Positions 1 through 8,815 are shown, counted from the stretch's first letter. The stretch is 57,714 nt of DNA from Candidatus Kaiserbacteria bacterium (GCA_016217965.1 JACRFI010000015.1:80366-138079), one strand, 5' to 3'. The notes: generated from the letters alone by a model not told the origin. A program made the numbers and translations.

Positions 1-572
1 AGGTCGTATACAGAGCCGTTTATAGCACTGTAGCAGCTTGCAGCAGTACTGTGCTGCGCTACCTCTGCCATCGTGAACGTTCCTGCTGTGCTGGCCGCAG
101 TGCCACCGGTGCTTGCGCCCGTATTTGTGGCTTGTGCGGGTGCCTGAGTAGCCGAGTTTGTACTTGCCGCAGCCCCGGATTGCCTGTGCTCGCCTTCATC
201 ATCATCCTCGTCTTCTTCTTCATAACTATCTTCGCGTTCGTACTCATCGTCAGAACGGCTCTGACTGCCAAACAGGCCATTCTCGACCTTTTTTACGGCT
301 ATTGCGATTGCTTCCGGCACGGTAGTCGCTGTGTGCGCCTGTACCGCGAACGCTGAGGCGCTTGATTTTTCCGATGCCTCTGGGGCCTGTGCACCCGGCT
401 TTGCTCCCACCCTCACCTCCGCTTCCGCGTTTTGCGCGACCGTCCCGGACGTTTCTGTCTGGACACCGCCTGCTTGAGCGCGTTCCGCCTTCTCAATACG
501 CACCTCTGCGAGCCCAATGCCAGTAATTGCAAACATGAATAATCCAATGACACCAAAAAGAACGTAGTTCAT
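1..572 (-). CDS. Membrane-anchored protein with C-terminal cytochrome b5-like heme-binding domain (truncated at left edge of window)
   Basis: Manual minus-strand translation from ATG at 572: MNYVLFGVIGLFMFAITGIGLAEVRIEKAERAQ... then an acidic/Ala-Thr linker, ...GTFTMAEVAQHSTAASCYSAINGSVYDL running off the edge. The last segment matches the start of cytochrome b5 domains (xxxEVAxHxxxxxCWxAINGxVYDL). Absent from the ORF track because it has no stop inside the window. Confidence 0.75.
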   Translation of the reverse strand, partial: MNYVLFGVIGLFMFAITGIGLAEVRIEKAERAQAGGVQTETSGTVAQNAEAEVRVGAKPGAQAPEASEKSSASAFAVQAHTATTVPEAIAIAVKKVENGLFGSQSRSDDEYEREDSYEEEDEDDDEGEHRQSGAAASTNSATQAPAQATNTGASTGGTAASTAGTFTMAEVAQHSTAASCYSAINGSVYD

Positions 573-742
573 ATGTTCTTAATAGACGTTAGATCATGGT
601 GGGGACTTACTGGCGACGTAGAGCGTGTGAAGTGAAAAAGTGCTTTTTTTACTTCCGAGCCGAGGAACCAGAAATTGGTACTCCGATTTACAGCGGCGCT
701 TCCCTTGTTGATACTTTGCGCATGCCGTGTACAGTGAGACCT

Positions 743-1252
743 ATGAACATTATTTTTACCGTTATCGTTGCGTTCCTAATTGCCTTGGGGGCTGCGTATT
801 ACTACGGTTCTGAGAGGCCGTCTCAATCACAAGAGAAAACCAATGAAGAGTCTTCGCAAACACCACAGATGCTTGCACTAACAGCAGTAAACCGAAGTGG
901 ACAAGGGCTTTCTGAAATGCCGAAGGAAATACTTTCGATGACACAGGTACAGGAGCTTGATCTTTCGAACAACAACCTTACGGGCGCGCTACCCGCAGAG
1001 ATACGTCATCTTTCGAGCCTTGAAGTTCTCAACATCAGCAATAACAAAATGACTGGTCTTCCCGCGGAACTCGGACAACTCTCAAAGCTTCGCGTCCTGA
1101 ACGCCGCTAACAATCAACTCACCGGCATTCCTCACGAACTAGGCAATTTACAGAGTCTCGAAATACTCGATCTATCGGGCAACGATATTTCCGCTCAGGA
1201 TTTAGACGTTATCCGCAAGAATCTGCCACAATCTACGCAGATCATACTGTAA
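743..1252 (+). CDS. Leucine-rich repeat protein with N-terminal membrane anchor
   Basis: Start reassigned to MNIIFTVIVAFLIALGAAYYY; repeats LDLSNNNLTGALPAEI / LNISNNKMTGLPAEL / LNAANNQLTGIPHEL / LDLSGNDIS. Confidence 0.8.
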   Translation: MNIIFTVIVAFLIALGAAYYYGSERPSQSQEKTNEESSQTPQMLALTAVNRSGQGLSEMPKEILSMTQVQELDLSNNNLTGALPAEIRHLSSLEVLNISNNKMTGLPAELGQLSKLRVLNAANNQLTGIPHELGNLQSLEILDLSGNDISAQDLDVIRKNLPQSTQIIL

Positions 1253-1337
1253 ACCGTTACCGGTTTCGAGCTCCTCAGCCCGGCATTGCGAAAGTACAGT
1301 TTCGCATTACACTCGCTCTACGTCGCTCGTAGAAATC

Positions 1338-1838
1338 TCAGAGCCTACGCGCAGCCTGCGCTTTTTTGATATTGGCTTTCTGTGCACGTCGCATCGCTGG
1401 CGTCGGTTTCGCTGCTTCAGGCACATTGCGTGCCGGATGAGCCTTGAAAATATCACCTTTTACGTGAACGATATGTCCGCGGATATGCTTGAGTGCGGTG
1501 CGCGCGGGGCCAGTGATCTTCAAGCGGCCATGCGCGTCTATATGCGCATCTTTTTTTGAGACGAGCCACGCCACCGTATCCCAGGACCCGCTTGATCGCT
1601 TGCCTGCGAGCCGCTCCAAACCTCCTTTTTCGCCGACATCTTGAACCCTGAACGTCACGAAGTCGTCTTTAGGTCGTACCACGACTCGATAAAAATTACC
1701 CCTGCCTGTTGATCCTGGTTTTTTGCGGCCGCGACCCTGAGGTTGCGCGAGTGCACGCTCGCGATGTGACATCGTCTTCCATGCCGCGTGTGCTTTCTGT
1801 ATATTCTTTCTGGCAGCTGCTAATCTTTTTTTTACCAT
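1338..1838 (-). CDS. Hypothetical basic protein (166 aa)
   Basis: Long ORF, Lys/Arg/Ala-rich termini (KKAQAARRL) and a central globular segment; no family recognised. Confidence 0.6.
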   Translation of the reverse strand: MVKKRLAAARKNIQKAHAAWKTMSHRERALAQPQGRGRKKPGSTGRGNFYRVVVRPKDDFVTFRVQDVGEKGGLERLAGKRSSGSWDTVAWLVSKKDAHIDAHGRLKITGPARTALKHIRGHIVHVKGDIFKAHPARNVPEAAKPTPAMRRAQKANIKKAQAARRL

Positions 1839-2057
1839 ACAAGCTCATTTTATCTAATAACATGCCCGTGCCAGCCCGTGCCGATAGTTACTGAGTGAAG
1901 TATACACCTGTGCAGTGTATGGTTTGTGAGGCGTGGGTGTAATGTAAATGCGGCATCACTTTTTCGTTATCGACACGTCGCCCGAATCAAACTAAATTCT
2001 GCTTCAAAGAAATCACTTGTTCCTTCCGCTATCTCTTCGAAAAAATCTCCCATGTCG

Positions 2058-3296
2058 CTAATGTCCACTCGGGTACGTGCTCGGAATGCCCTCAAAGATG
2101 TCAGGACGAGATTCGCCGACGATCTGAAGGGTCCCCCATGCGCCCTTATCAAGCCGCGCGAGTGCGTGGTCTACAAGTACATATGTTCCCGGAACATCCG
2201 CAGAAAATTCAACTATCGTCGCTCCACCTGCGGGAACGATAGTACTTTGCACGTTCTTGTGTGGTTCCGACCCAATTGCCGCTTCCGGATAGACCGTGTC
2301 GAATATCTCTCCGATGAGGTGGAAGTTTGAGACGAGATTCACGCCTCCGTTACCCACATACATCCGTACTTTCTCTCCTTGCTGCACGACAACGTTCTCT
2401 TTCGATATCGCGCCCGTTTTTCCGTTGAATACGATATACTCCGGATTCCCGTCGAGCATTTTTCCCGCATCAACGACTTGGAGCCCCTTTGTTCCGCGAG
2501 AACCGGCTGTATAAAATTCGCCTTGTACTACGTACAATTCCCTATCAACCGGCGGCAACTCTTCTTCCGGTTCAATGAGAATGAGGCCATACATCCCATG
2601 AGCCATGTGATTCGCGACATTCGGGTGCGCACAGTGGTAAATGTAGAGGCCAGGATTCAGCGCCTTAAATGTCACCATTTTACTTTCTCCTGGCATCACG
2701 TCAGTCACCGTCGCGCCGCCGCCTGGGCCCGTGACTGCGTGGAGGTCAATTGAATGCATGTGGAGGCTCGTATGGTCGTTGTGAAGCGTAACGTGCACCG
2801 TATCGCCTTCACGCACGCGAAGCATTGGCCCCGGCACGGTGCCATCAAAGGTCCAATAATTGACGATAACGCCCGGCGCGATTTCCGCGAGCACCTCCTT
2901 CGTGGTGAGGTCGATATTCACAACTGCACTCTCCGTGCGGCCTGTAGCCGCAGGCACATCGCGAGCATCACGCGCGATGTCTGCCACTCTCTCAAACGCA
3001 CCAAGATGCGAGAAGAACTGAAAAACATTTTTCAAAGGAAGCGTCGGGCCGTCAGCGGGTCCGTATGTCGTAAGCCCGAACGGATACGCAAGATTTTTCG
3101 GGACACCGACCGGAAACCAGAAAAAAAGCATCGCACCGATAAAAAACAACCCGAGGAGCACCGTATTCCGAAGTGAGTGTTGTTTTCGGAGGACAATGTA
3201 AAGAAACACGACCGCTGCGGCGCCAGCAAGCACAAGACCGAATCCTTGGACGATCAGGTAGTTAGCGAGCGACCAGGCATTAATCAGGGTATCCAT
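2058..3296 (-). CDS. nirK: Membrane-anchored copper-containing nitrite reductase (NirK/AniA-like multicopper oxidase)
   Basis: Two N-terminal TM segments, then cupredoxin domains with Cu-ligand motifs MHSIDLH, YHCAHPNVANHMAHGMYG, FHLIGEIFD and LVDHALAR. Confidence 0.85.
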   Translation of the reverse strand: MDTLINAWSLANYLIVQGFGLVLAGAAAVVFLYIVLRKQHSLRNTVLLGLFFIGAMLFFWFPVGVPKNLAYPFGLTTYGPADGPTLPLKNVFQFFSHLGAFERVADIARDARDVPAATGRTESAVVNIDLTTKEVLAEIAPGVIVNYWTFDGTVPGPMLRVREGDTVHVTLHNDHTSLHMHSIDLHAVTGPGGGATVTDVMPGESKMVTFKALNPGLYIYHCAHPNVANHMAHGMYGLILIEPEEELPPVDRELYVVQGEFYTAGSRGTKGLQVVDAGKMLDGNPEYIVFNGKTGAISKENVVVQQGEKVRMYVGNGGVNLVSNFHLIGEIFDTVYPEAAIGSEPHKNVQSTIVPAGGATIVEFSADVPGTYVLVDHALARLDKGAWGTLQIVGESRPDIFEGIPSTYPSGH

Positions 3297-3299
3297 GCG

Positions 3300-3665
3300 T
3301 TAGTTGTACGGGATCTGGCATTCCTCGAAGCAATGGGCCTCACGATTCAACGTGTAGATGCGCTCGCGTCCCCGCTCCTTTGCCTCTACCGCATCGACGG
3401 ATTTGAGAACCTGCAAATGGTGCGTCACCGTCGGTTGCTTCAATTTCAGTTCCTTGGTGAGCGCACCCACAGTGAGCCCCTCTCGCTCCTTCCCAAGCAT
3501 GCATATCAGTTTGTACCTATTCTTGTCTCCGACTGCCTTAAAACATTCCGGGCACAGCCATTCTTCGCCGCTTTTCACCCATTCGGGGCGCTTATAGACA
3601 CGGTCCTCAGGGCTCTCCGCTTTTTTTATTTTTTGGCGAGTTGTCCCCACCTCGTGTTGATTCAT
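3300..3665 (-). CDS. ArsR-family winged-helix regulator with extra Cys motifs
   Basis: HTH segment LTVGALTKELKLKQPTVTHHLQVLKSVDAVEAKERGRERIYTL; N-terminal LCPEC and C-terminal HCFEEC; 3-nt gap to nirK. Confidence 0.8.
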   Translation of the reverse strand: MNQHEVGTTRQKIKKAESPEDRVYKRPEWVKSGEEWLCPECFKAVGDKNRYKLICMLGKEREGLTVGALTKELKLKQPTVTHHLQVLKSVDAVEAKERGRERIYTLNREAHCFEECQIPYN

Positions 3666-3705
3666 AGATATATATCTATATATACAATGTATCGATTACT
3701 GTCAA
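3664..3705 (-). promoter_or_regulatory. Promoter and 16-bp palindromic operator candidate for arsR-nirK
   Basis: Minus strand: TTGACA (3705-3700), 17 nt, TATATA (3682-3677), ~11 nt, ATG. Perfect palindrome ATAGATATATATCTAT at 3664-3679 overlaps the -10 and the start codon. Confidence 0.55.
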
Positions 3706-3719
3706 TGTAACAAGTACGT

Positions 3720-6101
3720 ATGAGAAGCGCACCCACGGTATCCACAGAGAACGAGGAATCAATGCGTGGCAGAGCGCCAGCTGCTAGGCCGCAACAGGTC
3801 TATGCGAAATACGTGCCAAATATACAAAAACGTGACGGCCGCATCGTTCCGTTTGAATTTGAAAAGATCGTGCAAGCGACATACAAAGCGATGCGCGCTT
3901 CAAACATGGGCTCGGCGCATGAGGCAGAGATCGTGGCGCACAAAGTAGCAAACGAGATGATGCGTATCGCGAAAACGTACAAAAACTTCCTTCCGACTGT
4001 TGAAGGCTGCCAAGACGAGGTTGAGCGCCAGCTTATGCTCTCGGATCATGTCGCTGCGGCGAAGGCATATATTCTATATCGCAATGAGCGGGCAAAAAAA
4101 CGCACAGAAGAGAGGTCAATACCTGAACATGTGCGAGAACTTGCTAAGGAGAGCGCGAAATATTTTGCAAATAACCCTCTTGGAGAATTCGTTTACCTGC
4201 GTACGTATGCTCGCTGGATTGAAAACGAGAAAAGGCGCGAGACATGGGTAGAAACTGTCGATAGATACATACATTTCATGCGCGAGAACCTTGGCGAAAA
4301 ATTAACGGAAAATGAATACACGACGTTGCGCGAGGCAATCCTCAAGCAAGAAGTCATGCCCTCGATGCGCGCTATGCAATTCTCCGGCGAGCCTGCGCGC
4401 CGCTGCAACACCTGTGTCTATAACTGCACATATACGGCACCAACCAAGCTGCAAGATTTCGCGGAGATCATGTACCTCTCTATGCAGGGATGCGGCGTCG
4501 GCTTTGCCGTTGAAAGCGAGAACATACAGCAGCTGCCGCAGATCGAAAAACAAACGGGAGAGGTTCTTTCGACCCATACTGTGCAAGATTCAAAGGAAGG
4601 CTGGTGTGATGCGCTGACAGCCGGCCTCGCGGCATGGTACGGAGGGCGCGATATAAATTTTGACTATTCTTATGTTCGCCCCGCGGGCGCAAGGCTAAGG
4701 ACGATGGGCGGAAAAGCGTCAGGGCCAGAACCTTTGCGGTCACTCCTCGTATTTGCTCGTGAGCGCATCCTAAAACGGCAAGGCCGCAGACTAAGGAACA
4801 TCGACGCGCACGATATTATCTGCAAGATCGGTGAATGTGTCGTCGCGGGCGGGGTTCGGCGAACAGCGATGATATCGCTTTCAGATCTTGATGACGTAGA
4901 AGTCCGTGACGCAAAAAAAGGACAGTTTTATCTCACGGATCCGCACCGAATGGTCTCGAACAATTCAGCCGTCTACGAAACACGCCCCACGAATACGGAA
5001 CTTATGGACGAATGGGTAGCACTTATGAAAAGCGGAACAGGAGAGCGTGGCATCTTTAATCGAGGTTCGCTAGCCGCAACAATGCCAAAGCGCCGCCTTA
5101 CATTCCTGAAAGAGAAATTTGGTGCCGTTCGACAAGGATTTTTAGGGCAAATCGGAACGAATCCTTGCGGAGAGATACTCCTTCAGCCTAAGCAATTCTG
5201 CAATCTCTCAGAAATTATAGCGCGAGCCGACGACACGGAGAAATCGCTTATGCGCAAAGCTCGCTTGGCATCGCTCCTTGGCACATACCAATCGACATTG
5301 ACGAAATTCAACTACATTTCTAAGGAATGGATCGAGAACTGCGAGAAGGAGCGGCTCCTTGGCGTTTCAATAACTGGGCAGTGGGATTCTCTAGCAGTGC
5401 GTAATTCTGCAACGCTTCGCAAGATGCGCGACGCAGCGATCGCAGCGAATAAAAAATACGCAAAGAGATTTGGCATTCCACCATCAATGTCCGTGACCGC
5501 AGTCAAACCGTCCGGAACTGTCTCACAAACCTTCAATTGCTCATCCGGACTGCATCCTCGGCATGCGCGCCATTATGTACGCCGGGTCCGCATTTCTGCA
5601 ACAGATTCTCTCTTTAAACTTATGCGCGACCAGGGGGTGCCCTACCATCCTGAGATAGGACAGGACGACGAAAACGCGAGCACGTTCGTCTTGGAGTTTC
5701 CGGTTCACTCTCCCGGCGCTTCCATTTTCAAGAACGACCTTGCCGCACTCGAGCAGTTAGAGTATTGGAAAAACGTCAAACTAAACTACACGGAGCACAA
5801 TCCCTCGGCAACCATATCTGTAGGAGACAACGAGTGGATCGGCGTTATTGAATGGATCGAAAGAAATTGGGACATTATCGGCGGGCTGTCATTTCTGCCA
5901 CGCGAAAATCACGTCTATCGACTCGCTCCGTATGAGGCAATTGACGAAGCTGCGTTCAATCGGCTCGCCGCTAATTTCCCCAACATAGATTTTTCGAAAC
6001 TTGTCACGTATGAACTGGAGGATGAGACGGAGCAGGCGCGAGAACTTGCTTGCGCAGGCGGAACGTGCGAGATCGAACCAGTACCGACGGCGAGCGGTTA
6101 G
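3720..6101 (+). CDS. nrdJ: Adenosylcobalamin-dependent (class II) ribonucleoside-triphosphate reductase with ATP-cone
   Basis: ATP-cone IQKRDGRIVPFEFEKIVQATYKAMRAS; NPCGEILL active-site motif; VKPSGTVSQ; C-terminal CAGGTCEIE cysteine pair. Confidence 0.88.
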   Translation: MRSAPTVSTENEESMRGRAPAARPQQVYAKYVPNIQKRDGRIVPFEFEKIVQATYKAMRASNMGSAHEAEIVAHKVANEMMRIAKTYKNFLPTVEGCQDEVERQLMLSDHVAAAKAYILYRNERAKKRTEERSIPEHVRELAKESAKYFANNPLGEFVYLRTYARWIENEKRRETWVETVDRYIHFMRENLGEKLTENEYTTLREAILKQEVMPSMRAMQFSGEPARRCNTCVYNCTYTAPTKLQDFAEIMYLSMQGCGVGFAVESENIQQLPQIEKQTGEVLSTHTVQDSKEGWCDALTAGLAAWYGGRDINFDYSYVRPAGARLRTMGGKASGPEPLRSLLVFARERILKRQGRRLRNIDAHDIICKIGECVVAGGVRRTAMISLSDLDDVEVRDAKKGQFYLTDPHRMVSNNSAVYETRPTNTELMDEWVALMKSGTGERGIFNRGSLAATMPKRRLTFLKEKFGAVRQGFLGQIGTNPCGEILLQPKQFCNLSEIIARADDTEKSLMRKARLASLLGTYQSTLTKFNYISKEWIENCEKERLLGVSITGQWDSLAVRNSATLRKMRDAAIAANKKYAKRFGIPPSMSVTAVKPSGTVSQTFNCSSGLHPRHARHYVRRVRISATDSLFKLMRDQGVPYHPEIGQDDENASTFVLEFPVHSPGASIFKNDLAALEQLEYWKNVKLNYTEHNPSATISVGDNEWIGVIEWIERNWDIIGGLSFLPRENHVYRLAPYEAIDEAAFNRLAANFPNIDFSKLVTYELEDETEQARELACAGGTCEIEPVPTASG

Positions 6102-6628
6102 TAGCTTGGGTGCGGTTCTTTTACTCCGGCACGATGTGCCGAAAGGCGCGCGAGCGCAAAAAGTAAGCTCGAGAGCCGATTAAGGTACGGGATGGCGTTT
6201 TCGACAAGTGTCTCGTCGTGAAGCGCAATCACCGATCTTTCCGCGCGCCTCGCGATGGTACGTCCCACATCAAGTGCACCGGAGAGCATTGTGGCGCCAG
6301 GGATCGTGAATGAGCGGATTGGCGCGATCTCTTTCTCTACTTTCGCGATAATAGACTCAAGATAGCCGACCCTCTCCCGACCGAGTGTCTTTGGGGCTCC
6401 GGCAAGCATTGCCTGTATCACGAAAAGGTCCTCCTGGACTGTTCGTACGATCCGCTTCAATTTTCGCTCTTGTACATACGCAACTGCGGCACAATATCCA
6501 AGCCAGGAATTCAGTTCATCAAGATTTCCGAGAGCATCTATGCGAGGCGTGTCCTTAGGAATGCGCTCAGAGGCCACGTAGAGCTGAGTTGTCCCCGTGT
6601 CCCCTTTCCCTGTATAGAGCATTGTCAT
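6098..6628 (-). CDS. pduO: Cob(I)alamin adenosyltransferase, PduO type
   Basis: MLYTGKGDTGTTQLY...DALGNLDELNSWLG...FTIPGATMLSGALDVGRTIARRAERSV...YLNRLSSLLFALAR. Its stop codon overlaps the nrdJ stop (convergent). Confidence 0.88.
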   Translation of the reverse strand: MTMLYTGKGDTGTTQLYVASERIPKDTPRIDALGNLDELNSWLGYCAAVAYVQERKLKRIVRTVQEDLFVIQAMLAGAPKTLGRERVGYLESIIAKVEKEIAPIRSFTIPGATMLSGALDVGRTIARRAERSVIALHDETLVENAIPYLNRLSSLLFALARLSAHRAGVKEPHPSY

Positions 6629-6651
6629 ATACTAGCAACATATAGATAATC
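6622..6651 (+). promoter_or_regulatory. Promoter for DUF4430/DUF6580 pair; predicted leaderless
   Basis: TTGTCA-17 nt-GATAAT, then 7 nt to ATG (6658), so the start site would fall at or next to the start codon. Confidence 0.45.
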
Positions 6652-6657
6652 ATCAAT

Positions 6658-7083
6658 ATGTCAATTATGAAAAAATGGACGCAGGCGCTCGCTGTTCTTC
6701 TTGCAATCGCCGCGGGAATCGCATTCTTCACGCTTTCAATAAGTCGCCCGCCGGCGCCGATCCAGGAAACGCGCACCATAGTAACATCGCTTGCAATTCA
6801 TGGCGTGCTGCAACCGACTGATGTCCAAATTCCTGAAGGAACGTCCGCTCTTGCTATGCTAAAAGAGGAGCTCGGGAAAAGGCGGCTCTTGATTGTCACC
6901 AAAGAATATACGGGCCTCGGTACTTTAGTCGAACAGATAGGGCTGTATAAAAATGGCGATGAGGACAAGTATTGGACGTATATGGTCAACGGCACATTTG
7001 CAAACGTTGGTGCGGACGCGTATGTAGTTCAGAACTCGGATAGTATTGAGTGGACTTTCTCGCCGCCGCCGGATACGTACTAA
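6658..7083 (+). CDS. DUF4430 (transcobalamin-like C-terminal) domain protein with N-terminal membrane anchor
   Basis: KYWTYMVNGTFANVGADAYVVQNSDSIEWTF is the DUF4430 signature; hydrophobic N-terminus. Start could be the second Met at 6667. Confidence 0.8.
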   Translation: MSIMKKWTQALAVLLAIAAGIAFFTLSISRPPAPIQETRTIVTSLAIHGVLQPTDVQIPEGTSALAMLKEELGKRRLLIVTKEYTGLGTLVEQIGLYKNGDEDKYWTYMVNGTFANVGADAYVVQNSDSIEWTFSPPPDTY

Positions 7084-7087
7084 AATC

Positions 7088-7618
7088 ATGCAAAAAAAAT
7101 ACATCGAAATTGCTCTCCTCGTTTTCCTCGCTGCCGGCTCTCGCCTTGTGCCGCACCTCCCGAATATGACGGCCGTCGGGGCTGTCGCACTCAAGGCGCG
7201 GGCACGATACGGACCGATGGGACTCGGGATCCCTGTATTGGGCATGTTGCTTTCCGATATCGCGCTCGGTTTCTATGATTTGCGGCTCCTCACATCGGTG
7301 TATGCGTCATTCGCGCTCTCTGGATCGCTTGGCGTATTTCTAAAGAATATTTCGTTGCCTAGACTTGCTCTCATCCCTGCGATTGGTTCGACAATCTTCT
7401 TTCTTAGTACTAATACCGCCGTTTGGGCGCTATCTGCGTGGTATCCGCATACGCTCTCTGGATTACTTGCCTGCCTCGTTGCCGGACTTCCGTTCTACTG
7501 TTATATGCTCGCAGGCGATACTCTCTTCACCAGCTTCGTATTCGCTCCATCGCTTCTTGAAAAATCTCTTACGGTTGGAACAATTCTTCAGGCACGAAGC
7601 GCACCGATGAGACAGTAG
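7088..7618 (+). CDS. DUF6580-family putative ECF transporter substrate-binding (S) component
   Basis: SRLVPHLPNMTAVGAVAL...MLLSDIALGFYD...VYASFALSGSLG...GDTLFTSFVFAPS; multi-TM; 4-nt gap after the DUF4430 gene. Start reassigned to 7088. Confidence 0.7.
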   Translation: MQKKYIEIALLVFLAAGSRLVPHLPNMTAVGAVALKARARYGPMGLGIPVLGMLLSDIALGFYDLRLLTSVYASFALSGSLGVFLKNISLPRLALIPAIGSTIFFLSTNTAVWALSAWYPHTLSGLLACLVAGLPFYCYMLAGDTLFTSFVFAPSLLEKSLTVGTILQARSAPMRQ

Positions 7619-8363
7619 GAAATTGTTTTGCTGTCGCTTCTATCTGCTGCCAAAGAATGCTTACGAAGCACGAACCTCCTCCTGTTCGATTCTGCGGATC
7701 AGAAAACGTAAGAGTCGCAACTCCGTGTTCAATAGCTGCTTTTTGAAGCGCGACGCCCTCAAGAGGAAATTCCGTGATAATTCCTTGTGAACGCTCCTCT
7801 TGTGAAAGTTCGCCTCGAAGAAGAAGTTTGATGGATTCGGTAAGAGGCCCGCCTTGATTCGTGTCCGGCGAGGCAGGCATTGTCGTTTCCGGGAGCACTC
7901 GCTCTACAGCAACAAGTCCATTTTTTGAACACTGCACGCCTCCCGGACCTTGGTCGAGGCCGGGGTTGTAATAGAAAAGTTTTATGTGCAGCCCTTCCTC
8001 AGAGGCGATTTGCACATGATGCAACACATCTACATCGACCACATCTCCATGTCTCGACCCTTCGATGCGAACGCGCTCGCCTTGAAGGAAGGATATGTCG
8101 CACACGTTCACGACACCATCTCTTTCACAACGGCTGTCCTCCCCGAAAGACAGCTTTGCGGCGAGACCAGGCGCGCCTGGTTCTTCGTATGAGAGATACC
8201 ATATCCCCCTCTCGAATCCCGGACTGTCTTTCATCATGTTCCCTTCTTTATCGAACGGCTCCCCTTCCGAAACAGGACCCGGATTTTGGTCCATTGCGTA
8301 CCAAATTGTTATAGCGATAAGCGGCAACAGAAGAATACCCACCCATGTTTTCCAATCGAACAT
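7569..8363 (-). CDS. Membrane-anchored protein with C-terminal GerMN-like domain
   Basis: Start reassigned to MFDWKTWVGILLLPLIAITIWYA; C-terminus LTESIKLLLRGELSQEER...GVALQKAAIEHGVATLTFSD...CFVSILWQQIEATAKQFPTVSSVRF resembles GerMN. 3' end overlaps the convergent DUF6580 gene by 50 nt. Confidence 0.65.
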   Translation of the reverse strand: MFDWKTWVGILLLPLIAITIWYAMDQNPGPVSEGEPFDKEGNMMKDSPGFERGIWYLSYEEPGAPGLAAKLSFGEDSRCERDGVVNVCDISFLQGERVRIEGSRHGDVVDVDVLHHVQIASEEGLHIKLFYYNPGLDQGPGGVQCSKNGLVAVERVLPETTMPASPDTNQGGPLTESIKLLLRGELSQEERSQGIITEFPLEGVALQKAAIEHGVATLTFSDPQNRTGGGSCFVSILWQQIEATAKQFPTVSSVRFVPEELFQP

Positions 8364-8373
8364 GCCAATTGCG

Positions 8374-8523
8374 CTACTTTCTCGGTTTAAAAAAGTAATA
8401 CGCTGAGAGAAGGAGGAGTAAAATGAGTGAGATCGTGAAGGACATCTCGCTCGTCCACATGTTGGAGAACAGGACAAGAAGTGCGGCAAGGAGAGGAAGC
8501 ACTGCGTCAATTTTTCGTTCCAT
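8374..8523 (-). CDS. Small membrane protein (49 aa)
   Basis: Manual translation MERKIDAVLPLLAALLVLFSNMWTSEMSFTISLILLLLLSAYYFFKPRK*; two hydrophobic segments; below the ORF-track length cut-off. Confidence 0.6.
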   Translation of the reverse strand: MERKIDAVLPLLAALLVLFSNMWTSEMSFTISLILLLLLSAYYFFKPRK

Positions 8524-8527
8524 ATTT

Positions 8528-8689
8528 TTATAGTAAGGGGCTAAAGTGCACGCCGAGGTAGAACGGCCAGATGATAATTGCGAGAACCCCCTGCCAGAAT
8601 GACAGCTGCAAATACCCGATAGTAAATATCCATGCGGCGCACCACAAGCCGCCGCTAAATGAATGGTTCTCGATCTTTATTTTTTCCAT
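8528..8689 (-). CDS. Small membrane protein (53 aa)
   Basis: Start reassigned to MEKIKIENHSFSGGLWCAAWIFTIGYLQLSFWQGVLAIIIWPFYLGVHFSPLL; the longer ORF translates a repeat arm. Confidence 0.65.
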   Translation of the reverse strand: MEKIKIENHSFSGGLWCAAWIFTIGYLQLSFWQGVLAIIIWPFYLGVHFSPLL

Positions 8690-8804
8690 CCCGTTAGAAA
8701 TAGGGCGCGAAGCTTGCCATGTTCTCGCGCCATATTTGGCTAATTTTATTAATTGCGACCGTATGCATACTCTTAACAAACGCGCTCACTATTTCTAACG
8801 GGAT
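8688..8804. repeat. 16-bp perfect inverted repeat, one arm abutting a start codon
   Basis: ATCCCGTTAGAAATAG (8688-8703) and CTATTTCTAACGGGAT (8789-8804). Confidence 0.85.
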
Positions 8805-8815
8805 CCATATTAAAT

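Noticed and set aside
51-356. Forward ORF at left edge
   Set aside because: Antisense to the cytochrome b5-domain gene; low-complexity translation.
1926-3176. Several forward ORFs (134, 72, 124 and 140 aa)
   Set aside because: Antisense shadows of nirK; compositions not protein-like.
6629-6657. Possible cobalamin riboswitch upstream of the B12 genes
   Set aside because: Only 29 nt between divergent genes, too short for a B12 riboswitch.
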